Source of the DNA: Ochrobactrum sp. Q0168
GTDB taxonomy: Bacteria > Pseudomonadota > Alphaproteobacteria > Rhizobiales > Rhizobiaceae
DNA: 64,000 nucleotides
Reading direction: 5' to 3'
Assembly (NCBI RefSeq): GCF_016427605.1
Contig: NZ_JAELXQ010000001.1
Coordinates: 62,001-126,000 of the forward strand
Shown here: one piece after another, positions 18,526 through 28,171 of the stretch
How positions within the stretch are numbered: the first letter of the stretch is position 1
Layout: every line of letters starts with the position of its first letter
Translations under genes and position numbers: made by a program
Notes under the pieces: generated by a model
Told to the model about the DNA's origin: nothing
Seen by the model: only the letters and a program-made list of their open reading frames with translations
Databases searched by the model: none

Positions 18526-18781
18526 AGTGCGCTTCCTGCAGAGTTGCTAGTGCTCCTGCCGTTGTTGGTTACCACCAGAATCGGCGACCCGGGATGCCTC
18601 GTCTTGAATGGCATCCCGGTCTTCATCCAATCTGTCGAGCGCATATCAGCGCGATCTTCCGTGACGTCGTCTTCGGCAGCCAGCGGGTGCTGTCGGCGTT
18701 GCCCCTCTGTTTCACCAAATCGGCACCCGCGCTTCTCATTCGCTCTGAATTGAGGGGAAATTGCTAGTATTTTAGTGTTTA

Positions 18782-18795
18782 TTGATCACCGTCAA
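18782..18795. promoter_or_regulatory. FixK/FNR-type box 3
   Basis: TTGATCACCGTCAA, nearly identical to box 1 (one base different in the spacer). It is 249 bp upstream of the hlyD-type gene, in the same orientation pattern, and is a candidate control site for the export operon. Confidence 0.6.
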
Positions 18796-19044
18796 AGCAT
18801 TGGATAATGAGCGCCTCTATGCACGGCCGCGACGGCATTTACTTTATCGCGCGTTAATTAGCATTCGCTGGTTGTCAACCTGCGCGGTTGTTCCATATCC
18901 TCAACCGAATGGTTCTCCGATGACTATCGAGCGGGGCGGTGGGAATGCGAACAGCCAGACCAATGGGGATCGCCTGCCAATGCCTTGAATTAACTCGGGA
19001 ATAATGCTGGCATTGTCGTGGATATTGCAAAGAGGGTGTTTCGC

Positions 19045-20112
19045 ATGAGTTCCAACCGCAAACAATGGATTGTGGCTGCAGTTGTGGTGGCGCTGGCTGC
19101 CGGTGGCTACTATGCCTGGAAGGCCCTGAACGGCAGCGGATTGCCCGAGGGAATTGCCTCGGGCAATGGCCGTATCGAAGCCACCGAAATCGATATTTCG
19201 ACCAAAAGTCCCGGTCGTATCCGCGAAATACTTGCCAATGAGGGTTCTTTCGTCAAAAAGGGCGACGTCCTTGCGCGCATGGATACCGATCAGCTGGAAA
19301 GCCAGCGTGCGCAGGCGGAAGCGCAATTGCGCCGGGCACAGATCGGCATCGAGACGGCCCAGAGCCTCGTCACGCAGCGCCAGGCGGAATTTGCGGCCAA
19401 TCAGGCGACGGTTGCCCAGCGCAATGCGCAGCTCGATGCAGCGCAGCGGCGTTTGGCGCGTTCGCAGGCGCTGACCCAGTCACGAACCGTTTCCGAACAG
19501 GTTCTCGATGATGATCGCGCCAGTGCGCAGGGCGCTCAGGCTGCTGTCGAGGCGGCCAAGGCGCAGCTTGCGGCGAGTGACGCAGCCATCAATGCCGCCA
19601 AGGCGCAGGTTGTCGATGCTGAGGCTTCGGTGGAAGCGGCCAAGGCGGCGATTGCGAGCATCATGGCGGATATCAACGACGCAACGCTGGTCGCGCCGAC
19701 GGCGGGGCGGGTGCAGTATCGTGTTGCTCAGCCCGGCGAAGTGCTTTCGGCTGGCGGTCGCGTGCTCAACCTCGTCGATCTTGGCGATGTCTATATGACG
19801 TTCTTCCTGCCAACCGCGCAGGCCGGTCGTGTCGCAATCGGCGCTGAGGCCCGCATTGTGCTGGATGCAGCGCCGCAATATGTCATTCCGGCCACGATTT
19901 CCTTCGTTGCCGATGTGGCGCAGTTCACGCCGAAGACAGTTGAAACTGAGGAGGAACGTCAGAAGCTGATGTTCCGCGTGAAGGCAAAGATTTCGCCGGA
20001 GTTGCTTCAGAAATACATCCAGCAGGTGAAGACCGGGCTGCCTGGCATGGCCTATGTGAAGCTCGATCCCGCTGCTGAATGGCCGAAGAACCTCGCGGAA
20101 ACCGTAAAATGA
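19045..20112 (+). CDS. HlyD family periplasmic adaptor of an ABC exporter
   Basis: 355 residues: a single N-terminal membrane anchor ([17 protein letters not shown], residues 9-25), lipoyl-like domain ([20 protein letters not shown]), long Ala/Gln-rich coiled coil (about 85-205), a second lipoyl half ([15 protein letters not shown]) and a beta-barrel domain ([14 protein letters not shown]). This matches the YhiI/HlyD adaptor that accompanies RbbA/YhhJ-type exporters. I chose ATG 19045 with GAGGGTG upstream. Its stop overlaps the start of the next gene (ATGA). Confidence 0.9.
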   Translation: MSSNRKQWIVAAVVVALAAGGYYAWKALNGSGLPEGIASGNGRIEATEIDISTKSPGRIREILANEGSFVKKGDVLARMDTDQLESQRAQAEAQLRRAQIGIETAQSLVTQRQAEFAANQATVAQRNAQLDAAQRRLARSQALTQSRTVSEQVLDDDRASAQGAQAAVEAAKAQLAASDAAINAAKAQVVDAEASVEAAKAAIASIMADINDATLVAPTAGRVQYRVAQPGEVLSAGGRVLNLVDLGDVYMTFFLPTAQAGRVAIGAEARIVLDAAPQYVIPATISFVADVAQFTPKTVETEEERQKLMFRVKAKISPELLQKYIQQVKTGLPGMAYVKLDPAAEWPKNLAETVK

Positions 20113-22889
20113 GTGAAGCTGCGGTCCAGTCTGTGGCGGGAGACGACAGCTTTGTCGTTCGCGCGAAGGGCGTAAAGCTGTCCTATGGCGCTGCGCAGGC
20201 GCTGCGCGATGTTGATCTCGATATTCCCGCAGGGCGCATGATCGGCCTGATCGGGCCGGACGGCGTGGGAAAGTCTAGCCTGCTTTCGCTGGTTTCCGGT
20301 GCGCGCAGTATGCAGGAAGGGCGCATCGAGGTATTGGGTGGCGATATTGCCGACCGGAAGCATCGCGAATCCGCCTATCCGCGCATCGCCTATATGCCGC
20401 AAGGCCTCGGCAAGAACCTTTATCCGACGCTTTCGGTTTTCGAGAATATCGATTTTTTCGGACGGTTGTTCGGCCATAACAGGCAGGAACGCGAACGGCG
20501 CATTGCCGATCTTCTGGCGCGCACAGGCATGTCGCCCTTTGCGGATCGCCCGGCAGGCAAGCTCTCGGGCGGCATGAAGCAGAAGACTAGCCTCTGCTGT
20601 TCGCTGATCCATGATCCAGACCTTCTGATCCTCGATGAACCGACCACGGGTGTTGATCCTTTGTCGCGTCGCCAGTTCTGGGAACTGATCGACGATATCC
20701 GCAAGGACCGTCCGGGGATGAGCGTCATCGTCGCGACCGCCTATATGGAGGAAGCGGAGCGTTTCGACTGGCTTGTCGCGATGAATGACGGACAGGTATT
20801 GGCGACGGGTACGCCGCAAGAGCTTCTGGAACGCACGGGCACCCCCAATCTGGATGCGGCCTTCATCGCCTTGCTGCCGGAGGAATTGCGGCAGGGGCAC
20901 AAGGAAATCGTCATTCCGCCGCGCGCGCCGGGTGCCGATGCGGAGATCGCCATTGAAGCCGAACATGTCACGGTTCGGTTCGGCAATTTCACCGCGGTCG
21001 ATAATGTGAGCTTCCGCATTCCACGCGGCGAAATCTTCGGGTTCCTGGGTTCCAATGGTTGCGGCAAATCCACGACCATGAAGGTGCTGACCGGCCTTTT
21101 GCCCGCAAGCGAGGGCATTGCGCGACTGTTCGGGCGCGAAGTCGATCCGAAGGATATCGATATCAGGCGTCGCGTCGGCTATATGTCGCAGGCCTTTTCG
21201 CTTTATTCCGAGCTGACGGTTCTCCAGAATCTGGAACTGCATGCCAAGCTTTTCGGCATGGAGCCGGAGCTGACGGCGCGGCGCATCAAGGAGCTTTCCG
21301 AGCGTTTCGATCTGGCCGGTGTGATGGATGAACTGCCGGATTCCATGCCGCTCGGCATCCGCCAGCGCCTGTCTCTGGCGGTGGCGCTGATCCATTCGCC
21401 GGATATTCTCATTCTCGATGAGCCGACGTCCGGCGTGGACCCGGTGGCGCGTGATGCTTTCTGGGAAAGTCTTTCCGACCTGTCGCGCAAGGACAATGTG
21501 ACGATCTTCGTCTCGACCCATTTCATGAATGAAGCTGAGCTGTGCGACCGCATTTCATTGATGCATGCGGGCAAGGTGCTGATCAGTGACACGCCAAAGG
21601 CGATCACCGAAAGCCGCAATGCGGCGACGCTGGAAGAAGCCTTTATCGCTTATCTCACCGAAGCCATTGGCGAGACGCCGCAACAGGAGGCCCCTGTACC
21701 GAAGGAGACACCAGCGCCGGTCGAGCCTGCGACTGCCCACCCGAAGCCTTCTTCAAGCTGGTTGCCCAATCGGCGACGAATGCTTGCTTACACGCGGCGT
21801 GAAGCGCTGGAGTTGAAGCGCGATCCGATCCGCGCGACGCTTGCCATTTTGGGCACCGTGATTTTGATGTTCGTGATTGGTTACGGCATCAATCTCAATG
21901 TTGAAAACCTGACATTCGCTGTACTTGACCGCGACGATACGACGGTCAGCCGCGATTACACGCAGCAGATTGCCGGTTCGCGCTATTTTACCGAAATGCC
22001 GCCGATCACGGATTATGACGATCTCGACCGGCGAATGCGCAATGGCGAAATCAGCCTTGCCATAGAGATACCGCCTCGGTTCGGGGCGAATATAGCACAT
22101 GGACGGCCTGTCGAGGTGGCGGCATGGATCGACGGCGCCATGCCCACCCGCGCCGAAACAGTGCGCGGCTATGTGCAGGGCATGCATGCTAACTGGCTGA
22201 CGCAAAAGGCACGCCAGCTTTATGGCAATGCGGCGACAGTCGGCAATTTCAATCTGGAAATTCGCTATCGCTACAATCCCGACGTCCAGAGCCTGGTGGC
22301 GATGGTGCCAGCGGTCATTCCGATGCTGCTTTTGATGATCCCGGCCATGCTTGCGGTTTTGAGCGTGGTGCGTGAAAAGGAACTTGGTTCGATCATCAAC
22401 TTCTATGTGACGCCGGTGACCAAGTTCGAGTTCCTTTTCGGCAAGCAATTGCCCTATATCGCGCTCGCCTTCCTCAACTTCCTCATGCTGACGGCCTTTG
22501 CAGTCTTCATCTTCCGGGTACCATTTACGGGCAGTTTTCTCACCTATGCAGCGGCGGCGCTGCTTTATGTCATCATCGCGACCGGCATGGGACTGGTGCT
22601 TTCCACCTTCATGAGCAGCCAGATCGCGGCCATTTTCGGCACGGCCCTGCTGACGCTCATTCCCGCGGTGCAATATTCCGGCATCATCGATCCGGTTTCG
22701 TCATTGCAGGGCGCTGGCGCATTCATCGGCAAGATCTATCCCACGACCTATTTCGTGACCATCTCGCGCGGGGTGTTTTCCAAGGCGCTGGATTTCGGCG
22801 ATCTGGCCGGGTCGTTCATTCCGTTGCTGATTGCCATTCCGGTTCTGATGGTGCTCGCTATTCTCCTTCTCAAGAAACAGGCGGGCTGA
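20109..22889 (+). CDS. RbbA-type ABC transporter: two ATPase domains fused to an ABC-2 permease
   Basis: 926 residues. ATPase domain 1 (about 15-245) has Walker [12 protein letters not shown], signature LSGGMKQK and Walker [14 protein letters not shown]. Domain 2 (about 285-515) has [12 protein letters not shown] and [12 protein letters not shown], but its signature is the degenerate LGIRQRL in place of LSGGQ, as is usual for this family. A Pro-rich linker (about 530-560) leads to an ABC-2 membrane domain with a large periplasmic loop and C-terminal helices. The architecture and length match E. coli RbbA/YhiH. ATG overlaps the hlyD stop, so it is translationally coupled. It probably exports an unknown compound together with its neighbours. 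Confidence 0.92.
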   Translation: MSEAAVQSVAGDDSFVVRAKGVKLSYGAAQALRDVDLDIPAGRMIGLIGPDGVGKSSLLSLVSGARSMQEGRIEVLGGDIADRKHRESAYPRIAYMPQGLGKNLYPTLSVFENIDFFGRLFGHNRQERERRIADLLARTGMSPFADRPAGKLSGGMKQKTSLCCSLIHDPDLLILDEPTTGVDPLSRRQFWELIDDIRKDRPGMSVIVATAYMEEAERFDWLVAMNDGQVLATGTPQELLERTGTPNLDAAFIALLPEELRQGHKEIVIPPRAPGADAEIAIEAEHVTVRFGNFTAVDNVSFRIPRGEIFGFLGSNGCGKSTTMKVLTGLLPASEGIARLFGREVDPKDIDIRRRVGYMSQAFSLYSELTVLQNLELHAKLFGMEPELTARRIKELSERFDLAGVMDELPDSMPLGIRQRLSLAVALIHSPDILILDEPTSGVDPVARDAFWESLSDLSRKDNVTIFVSTHFMNEAELCDRISLMHAGKVLISDTPKAITESRNAATLEEAFIAYLTEAIGETPQQEAPVPKETPAPVEPATAHPKPSSSWLPNRRRMLAYTRREALELKRDPIRATLAILGTVILMFVIGYGINLNVENLTFAVLDRDDTTVSRDYTQQIAGSRYFTEMPPITDYDDLDRRMRNGEISLAIEIPPRFGANIAHGRPVEVAAWIDGAMPTRAETVRGYVQGMHANWLTQKARQLYGNAATVGNFNLEIRYRYNPDVQSLVAMVPAVIPMLLLMIPAMLAVLSVVREKELGSIINFYVTPVTKFEFLFGKQLPYIALAFLNFLMLTAFAVFIFRVPFTGSFLTYAAAALLYVIIATGMGLVLSTFMSSQIAAIFGTALLTLIPAVQYSGIIDPVSSLQGAGAFIGKIYPTTYFVTISRGVFSKALDFGDLAGSFIPLLIAIPVLMVLAILLLKKQAG

Positions 22890-22890
22890 G

Positions 22891-24003
22891 ATGCGGATAG
22901 CCAACATACTTCAGCTCGGCATCAAGGAATTGCGCGGTCTCGCCCGCGATCCGATGCTTCTGCTCCTCATCGTCTATGCTTTCACGCTGGCGGTTTATAC
23001 CTCCGCCCGGGCACAGCCGGAAAACCTCAGCAATGCGGCCATCGCCATTGTCGATGAGGATCAGTCGCCGGTCTCAAACCGGATTACCACGGCGTTTTAT
23101 CCGCCCTATTTTGTGCCGCCCAAACTCATCTCCTCCCACGAAATGGACAGCCGCATGGATGAGGGGCTCGACACGTTTGCGCTGAACATCCCGCCGAATT
23201 TCCAGCGCGATCTGCTGGCCGGGCGCTCCCCGACCATCCAGCTCAATGTGGATGCAACCCGCATGAGCCAGGCCTTCACGGGCGGCGGCTACGTGCAGTC
23301 CATCGTGTCCAGCGAGGTGAACGAGTTTCTCAACCGCTATCGGGGTACGGCGGATACGAAGGTCGATCTCAATTTGCGATCCCGCTTCAATCAGGATCTG
23401 AACAAGAGCTGGTTCGGCGCGATCAACAATGTCATCTCGTCCGTCACCATGCTGTCGATCATCCTGACGGGTGCTGCGCTGATCCGCGAGCGCGAGCATG
23501 GCACCATCGAGCATTTGCTCGTCATGCCGGTGACACCGGTTGAAATCATGATCAGCAAGGTCTGGTCCATGGGGCTGGTCGTGCTGGTGGCTTCGGCCTT
23601 TGCGCTGGTCTTTGTCGTGCAAGGCCTGCTGGCGGTCCCGATTTATGGATCGGTTCTGCTGTTTCTGGCTGGCGCCGCGTTGCAGCTTTTCGCAACCACC
23701 AGCCTTGGCATTTTCCTGGCAACGGTTGCAGGCTCCATGCCGCAGTTTGGCATGTTGCTGATGCTGGTGCTAATGCCGCTGCAGGTGCTTTCCGGCGGCA
23801 TGACCCCACGGGAAAGCATGCCGGATATCATCCAGAACATCATGCTGGTGGCCCCAAACACGCATTTCGTTATATTGGCGCAGGCGATCCTGTTCCGAGG
23901 GGCGGGGATCGGCGTGGTGTGGCCGCAATTTCTGGCCCTGATAGTCATCGGCTCGGTGCTGTTTTATTTCGCGCTGCAACGTTTCCGGGCTTTCCTGAGA
24001 TAA
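22891..24003 (+). CDS. ABC-2 type permease (YhhJ-like)
   Basis: 370 residues: one N-terminal membrane helix (MLLLLIVYAFTLAVY), a long periplasmic domain (about 45-180) and five C-terminal helices with the ABC-2 signature IREREHGTIEHLLVMPVTP. It starts one base after the stop of the RbbA-type gene, so the three form one operon hlyD-rbbA-yhhJ. It pairs with the permease half of the fused protein to form the export channel. Confidence 0.92.
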   Translation: MRIANILQLGIKELRGLARDPMLLLLIVYAFTLAVYTSARAQPENLSNAAIAIVDEDQSPVSNRITTAFYPPYFVPPKLISSHEMDSRMDEGLDTFALNIPPNFQRDLLAGRSPTIQLNVDATRMSQAFTGGGYVQSIVSSEVNEFLNRYRGTADTKVDLNLRSRFNQDLNKSWFGAINNVISSVTMLSIILTGAALIREREHGTIEHLLVMPVTPVEIMISKVWSMGLVVLVASAFALVFVVQGLLAVPIYGSVLLFLAGAALQLFATTSLGIFLATVAGSMPQFGMLLMLVLMPLQVLSGGMTPRESMPDIIQNIMLVAPNTHFVILAQAILFRGAGIGVVWPQFLALIVIGSVLFYFALQRFRAFLR

Positions 24004-24025
24004 CCAAAGATATTTGAAAACAACA

Positions 24026-24074
24026 CCCTGAATCGCTTCGTTGAGAATGCGATTCAGGGGAGCGCGCTTTTTGG
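24026..24074 (+). terminator. Probable terminator of the export operon
   Basis: A perfect 11-bp stem CCCTGAATCGC/GCGATTCAGGG (24026-24036, 24049-24059), followed 9 nt later by a T5 tract. It separates the export operon from the riboswitch region. Confidence 0.6.
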
Positions 24075-24104
24075 CGCATTGCGAATCCGCACCAGCCTTG
24101 CTAG

Positions 24105-24320
24105 GGCTCGTTTCAGGAAACGGTTTCGCTGTAAAAGGCGGATGAAAAGGGAACGCGGTGAGGCCATCTGGCCAATTCTGCGACTGCCCCCGCAACTGTA
24201 ACCGGAGAGTTATCTTCCAGGGTCGCCAAGGCGACCAAGCCACTGAGTGCAGACGCATTCGGGAAGGCGGGAGAGCAGCGGCGACCCGGAAGTCAGGAGA
24301 CCTGCCGTATCCGGTCACCT
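24105..24320 (+). ncRNA. Cobalamin riboswitch
   Basis: Conserved core elements occur in the expected order: GATGAAAAGGGAACGCGGTG (24141-24160), GACTGCCCCCGCAACTGTAA (24182-24201), and the B12 box GGAAGTCAGGAGACCTGCCG (24288-24307). It is followed by a short hairpin GACACG/CGTGTC near 24327-24341 that may belong to the expression platform. It controls btuB and probably the downstream btuFCD genes, switching them off when adenosylcobalamin is plentiful. The limits given are approximate. Confidence 0.93.
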
Positions 24321-24451
24321 AGTTTCGACACGGGGCGTGTCGGGGCGCGGCTTTCCGTAGCGGTGACATTGAACAAATGTTGCCGCCGGAACGAGAAACG
24401 GGTTTCCCATTTCTTCGACCTGCGGTCAGGCGATTGCAGGAGAAGATACAA

Positions 24452-26326
24452 GTGCATATTCCAAAATTTACCATTTTGCTGACGGCTGCTTTTGCGGCTG
24501 CAGATCCGCTTGCCGCATCGGCTCAAACCGCCAGCGGCGCGGGCGATGCCAATGCAAGCGTGGTTCTCGATACGATTGTCGTCACGCCGCTTCGTCGCGC
24601 AACGTCGTTGCAGCGATCCACATCGTCGGTAACGGTCATCGACACGGCTGACATCGAGCGCTCGGCCGCCTCCGATCTGCCATCGCTGCTGAAATCCTAT
24701 AGCGGTGTTTCGATCAAGACGAATGGCGGGCAGGGGTCCAAGTCGGACATCTATATGCGGGGCATGTCGTCCAAGCAGACGGTCGTGCTGGTCAATGGCG
24801 TGCGCACGGCATCGGCGACGGACGGCGCCACGGCGCTGGCCAATATTCCGCTGACGTCTATCGAGCGCATCGAGATCGCCAAGGGCGGCCATTCGGCCCA
24901 ATATGGCGCGGATGCCATGGGCGGCGTCATCAATATCATCACCAAGCAGGGCGGGGCCTGTGGCGAGCGCTCGTGGTGCGGTAGCATGACCACCGGGGTC
25001 ACCCATCCCTGGGGCGGCTATGCTTCCGGTTCGGTGCGGGGGCAAAGCGCTACGGGTGTCGATTATGCCTTTGGCGCGGCGATAACCGGCACTGAGGGCT
25101 ATGATTTCACCAGCCCCGATGCGTGGGGACACGAACCGGACCGGGATGGTTTCCTACAAGGCTCGTTCAACTTTTCGCTCGGAAAAGATTTTGACTGGGG
25201 CAGGATCTATGCGGATGGACTTTTGAGCCGCAGCCGTAATCAGTATGATTCCGAATATCCGTCCGCCAATCAGGGCTACAGCACAGCCTTTTCTGGAAAG
25301 ATCGGCACGCGGATCGATCATACGGATGACTGGTCATCGACGGTCGAATTCAGCTCGGGCATCGACAACAGCCGTGATTTCCGCAAGGGTGTATCCGGCT
25401 CCGACCGTTTTGAAACCAAGCGTTATGGCGTCTTCGCTTCCACCGAGAAAAGTTTCGAGACAGGCAAGGCAAAGCATGTCGTGACCGGCGGCGTCGAAGC
25501 CTATCGGGAGACCATCGATTCCACCGTCGCCTATGACGAAACGGGACGTGATCTGGCGGCGGTGTTCGGACAATATTCGCTGGAATATGAAGCGTTGCGC
25601 GTCGATGGCGGCGTGCGTTACGATCACAACCAGCAATTCGGCAATGTGACGACCTACAATATCGGCGCGAGCTACGAGATTGTTCCCGATCTCGTTGTGC
25701 GTTCGTCCTATGCGACGGGCTTCCGCGCGCCGACATTCAACGAGCTTTACTATCCGGGCTTCGCCAATCCCGATCTGCAGCCTGAAAAGTCGCGCTCCTA
25801 TGAAGTGGGGCTGAACTGGCAGATGTCGGCAGCGACCAGCCTCGATCTTGCATTTTATCGCAATGAGTTGCGCGATGCGATCATCAGCACAGCACCGTCC
25901 TATCTGCCCTATAATGTGGCCCGCGCGCAGGTGACAGGCTTCGAGGCGACGCTTGGCCATCGCTTCAATGACCAGTGGGGTGTGAAGGGAGTGCTGGACT
26001 TCAAGCGCCCCATCGATGAAGAAAACGACACCGATCTAGCCTATCGCGAACGTTTCAAGGCGACCGCTGAAGTGAACTATACGCCGTTTGAAGGGCTCGA
26101 CCTGACGGGCCGCGTCTTCTATGGCGGTTCGCGCTATGCCGATGCCGCAAATATGCGGAAGCTCGGCAGCTATGTGACCGCCGATTTCGTGGCGCTTTAT
26201 GCCATCGACAAGCAGGCGAAGCTGAAGTTCTCGGTCGAGAACATCTTTGACAAGGACTACCAGACAACCTCCGGCTATATTGCGCCGGGCCGCACCTTCA
26301 ATATCGGCCTGACGCGGAATTTCTGA
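24452..26326 (+). CDS. btuB: TonB-dependent vitamin B12 outer-membrane receptor
   Basis: 624-residue outer-membrane beta-barrel importing cobalamin. N-terminal signal peptide (to about ASAQ), a TonB-box-like segment DTIVVTPLR, plug domain (SSVTVIDTADIERS, GVINIITKQGG), barrel, and a C-terminal phenylalanine (LTRNF) as expected for insertion by the Bam complex. The GTG at 24452 is the start: AGGAGA lies 8 bp upstream. The cobalamin riboswitch in the leader fixes the substrate class with good confidence. First gene of btuB-btuF-btuC-btuD. Confidence 0.93.
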   Translation: MHIPKFTILLTAAFAAADPLAASAQTASGAGDANASVVLDTIVVTPLRRATSLQRSTSSVTVIDTADIERSAASDLPSLLKSYSGVSIKTNGGQGSKSDIYMRGMSSKQTVVLVNGVRTASATDGATALANIPLTSIERIEIAKGGHSAQYGADAMGGVINIITKQGGACGERSWCGSMTTGVTHPWGGYASGSVRGQSATGVDYAFGAAITGTEGYDFTSPDAWGHEPDRDGFLQGSFNFSLGKDFDWGRIYADGLLSRSRNQYDSEYPSANQGYSTAFSGKIGTRIDHTDDWSSTVEFSSGIDNSRDFRKGVSGSDRFETKRYGVFASTEKSFETGKAKHVVTGGVEAYRETIDSTVAYDETGRDLAAVFGQYSLEYEALRVDGGVRYDHNQQFGNVTTYNIGASYEIVPDLVVRSSYATGFRAPTFNELYYPGFANPDLQPEKSRSYEVGLNWQMSAATSLDLAFYRNELRDAIISTAPSYLPYNVARAQVTGFEATLGHRFNDQWGVKGVLDFKRPIDEENDTDLAYRERFKATAEVNYTPFEGLDLTGRVFYGGSRYADAANMRKLGSYVTADFVALYAIDKQAKLKFSVENIFDKDYQTTSGYIAPGRTFNIGLTRNF

Positions 26327-26340
26327 GGGTTTATCGACGG

Positions 26341-27177
26341 GTGACGAGAGCGACGATCCTTGGCAGAAACTGGCTTGTGGCGCTGGCAGCCATGGTTTCG
26401 GTCGCTCTTTCTTCTGCGGAGGCCGCACCGCCGCAGCGCGTGGTGTCGATCAATGTCTGCACCGATCAGCTGGCCATGCTTTTGGCCGCGCCGGGGCAGT
26501 TGCAGTCGGTTTCTCATCTGTCGCGCGATCCGCAGCTTTCCGTGCTGGCGGGGCAGGCGGCGCAACTGCCGGTCAATCGGGCCGAGGCGGAAGAGGTTTT
26601 CCTCCTGAAGCCTGATCTGGTGCTTGCGGGCACGTTTTCATCGCAAGTGACGGTCGATCTGTTGCGGAGACTTGGCCTGCGTGTGGAACAGTTTGCGCCA
26701 GCACGTTCATTCAGCGATATCGAAACACATTTGCGACGTATGGGTGCGTTGCTGGGGCGCGAAGAGCAGGCGGATGCGCAGATCGGCTCCATGCGGGCAG
26801 GGCTTGCGGCAATTGAAAAGCCGCAGCATCGCAAGACTGTCGCGCTCTATTTCGCGAATAGCTACACCTCCGGGCGCGGCACGCTGATTGACGAGGCGGT
26901 CAAGCGGGCGGGGCTGGACAATATCGCCGACCGCGCCGGCGTGAACGGTCCTGCGGCGCTGCCTCTCGAGATGCTGGTGATGGAAAAGCCGGATATGCTG
27001 GTCCTTAGTGCAAGCGAGCGTGCACCGGCGCTGGCTTTCCAGAATTTCCAGCATCCGGCTTTGCGAGTGCTGGAACGCGAGGCGAAAGCAATAACGCTGC
27101 CCGATAATCTGACCGTTTGCGGCGGGCCTTTCAGTGTTGAAGCGGTGGCAAAACTAAGCGAGGCGGCGCGTGACTGA
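26341..27177 (+). CDS. btuF: Cobalamin ABC transporter periplasmic binding protein
   Basis: 278 residues: signal peptide (LVALAAMVSVALSSAEA), then a helical-backbone substrate-binding fold of the BtuF/FhuD type: RVVSINVCTDQLAML, RAEAEEVFLLKPDLVLAG, LRRMGALLGREEQADAQI. The GTG start lies 14 bp after btuB; the ATG at 26392 would remove part of the signal peptide. The B12 substrate is inferred from the riboswitch-controlled operon; by family alone an iron chelate would also be possible. Confidence 0.85.
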   Translation: MTRATILGRNWLVALAAMVSVALSSAEAAPPQRVVSINVCTDQLAMLLAAPGQLQSVSHLSRDPQLSVLAGQAAQLPVNRAEAEEVFLLKPDLVLAGTFSSQVTVDLLRRLGLRVEQFAPARSFSDIETHLRRMGALLGREEQADAQIGSMRAGLAAIEKPQHRKTVALYFANSYTSGRGTLIDEAVKRAGLDNIADRAGVNGPAALPLEMLVMEKPDMLVLSASERAPALAFQNFQHPALRVLEREAKAITLPDNLTVCGGPFSVEAVAKLSEAARD

Positions 27178-28171
27178 AAAGGCTCGTTTCGTGCTTTTGC
27201 TTGTCGGCCTCGCCGTGCTCGTCGCGGTTCTCTTCGCGTGGTCGCTGCTGACCGGGCCAGCCGATATCAGTGTGAGCGATAGTCTCCGGGCGCTGTTCAG
27301 CGGTGAGGGCGATGCCATCGTGCTGGTCATGCGTGAAATTCGTCTGCCGCGCGCCTTGCTGGCGCTGCTGATCGGCGCGTCGCTGGGCCTGTCGGGCGCA
27401 ACACTGCAAGGTTATCTGCGAAACCCGCTGGCAGAGCCGGGATTGCTCGGCGTCAGTGCTTCGGCTTCATTTGGCGCAGTCATCGCTATCTATACCGGGC
27501 TGTCCTTGCTGTTCCCTCTGGCCCTGCCATTGCTGGCGCTGGCCGGTGCATTTGCGTCGGTCTTTCTCGTCAAGCTTATGGCCGGGCGCAATGCCGGAAC
27601 GCTGGCGGTCATTCTGGCCGGTGTTGCGGTGACCAGCCTTGCCGGAGCGCTGACCGCGCTGGCGCTGAACCTCTCACCCAACCCCTTCGCGGCCATGGAA
27701 ATCGTGTTCTGGATGCTGGGCTCGCTGGCGGACCGGTCGATGACCCATGTGATGCTGGTGGTTCCGTTTATCCTCCTTGGCTGGATCATGCTTTTGTCGC
27801 TCGGGCGGGCGCTGGACAGTCTGACGCTCGGTGCCGATGCGGCGGCCAGCATGGGCGTCAGTCTGGCGCGTGTGCAGCTTCTGGCCGTGCTCGGCACAGC
27901 GCTTTGCGTCGGGGCGTCAACCGCGGTGGCAGGCGCTATCGGGTTCGTCGGCCTTGTCGTGCCGCATCTGCTGCGACCGCTGGTCGGGGCGCGCCCGTCG
28001 CGGCTGCTTGTCGCGAGTAGCTTGGGCGGTGCGGCTCTGCTGCTTGCTGCCGATATAGCGGTGCGGGTCGCCATGCCGGGACGGGAACTGAAGCTCGGTG
28101 TCGTGACGGCCCTGATCGGCGCGCCATTCTTCCTGTGGCTGGTGTTCAAATATCGCAGGCAACTTGTATGA
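27170..28171 (+). CDS. btuC: Cobalamin ABC transporter permease (FecCD family)
   Basis: 333-residue membrane protein with about ten helices. FecCD landmarks are LPRALLALLIGASLGLSGATLQGYLRNPLAEPG and AGAIGFVGLVVPHLLRPLVG (ATPase-contacting loop). Starts at GTG, 8 bp before the btuF stop, so it is translationally coupled. Transports cobalamin across the inner membrane. Confidence 0.9.
   Translation: MTEKARFVLLLVGLAVLVAVLFAWSLLTGPADISVSDSLRALFSGEGDAIVLVMREIRLPRALLALLIGASLGLSGATLQGYLRNPLAEPGLLGVSASASFGAVIAIYTGLSLLFPLALPLLALAGAFASVFLVKLMAGRNAGTLAVILAGVAVTSLAGALTALALNLSPNPFAAMEIVFWMLGSLADRSMTHVMLVVPFILLGWIMLLSLGRALDSLTLGADAAASMGVSLARVQLLAVLGTALCVGASTAVAGAIGFVGLVVPHLLRPLVGARPSRLLVASSLGGAALLLAADIAVRVAMPGRELKLGVVTALIGAPFFLWLVFKYRRQLV

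Larger units (their letters stand above)
18493..19044. other. 552-bp gene-free region with two FNR-type boxes and strong hairpins
   Basis: No protein-coding gene is supported. The region contains FNR-type boxes at 18512 and 18782, a perfect 10-bp hairpin CCGGGATGCC/GGCATCCCGG (18589-18598, 18610-18619) and further long-range complementary pairs, GCGGGTGC (18683-18690) with GCACCCGC (18723-18730) and CCCCTC (18702-18707) with GAGGGG (18752-18757). The first hairpin could be the terminator of the GHL10 gene; the remainder might be a long leader of the hlyD operon or a small RNA. Confidence 0.5.

Noticed and set aside
18544-18753. A 69-codon plus-strand frame in the FNR-box region.
   Set aside because: No convincing start or ribosome binding site, and the segment is better described by its hairpins.
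20052-21521. A 489-codon minus-strand open frame opposite the RbbA-type gene.
   Set aside because: The plus strand has both ABC ATPase domains intact; the opposite frame has no recognisable features.
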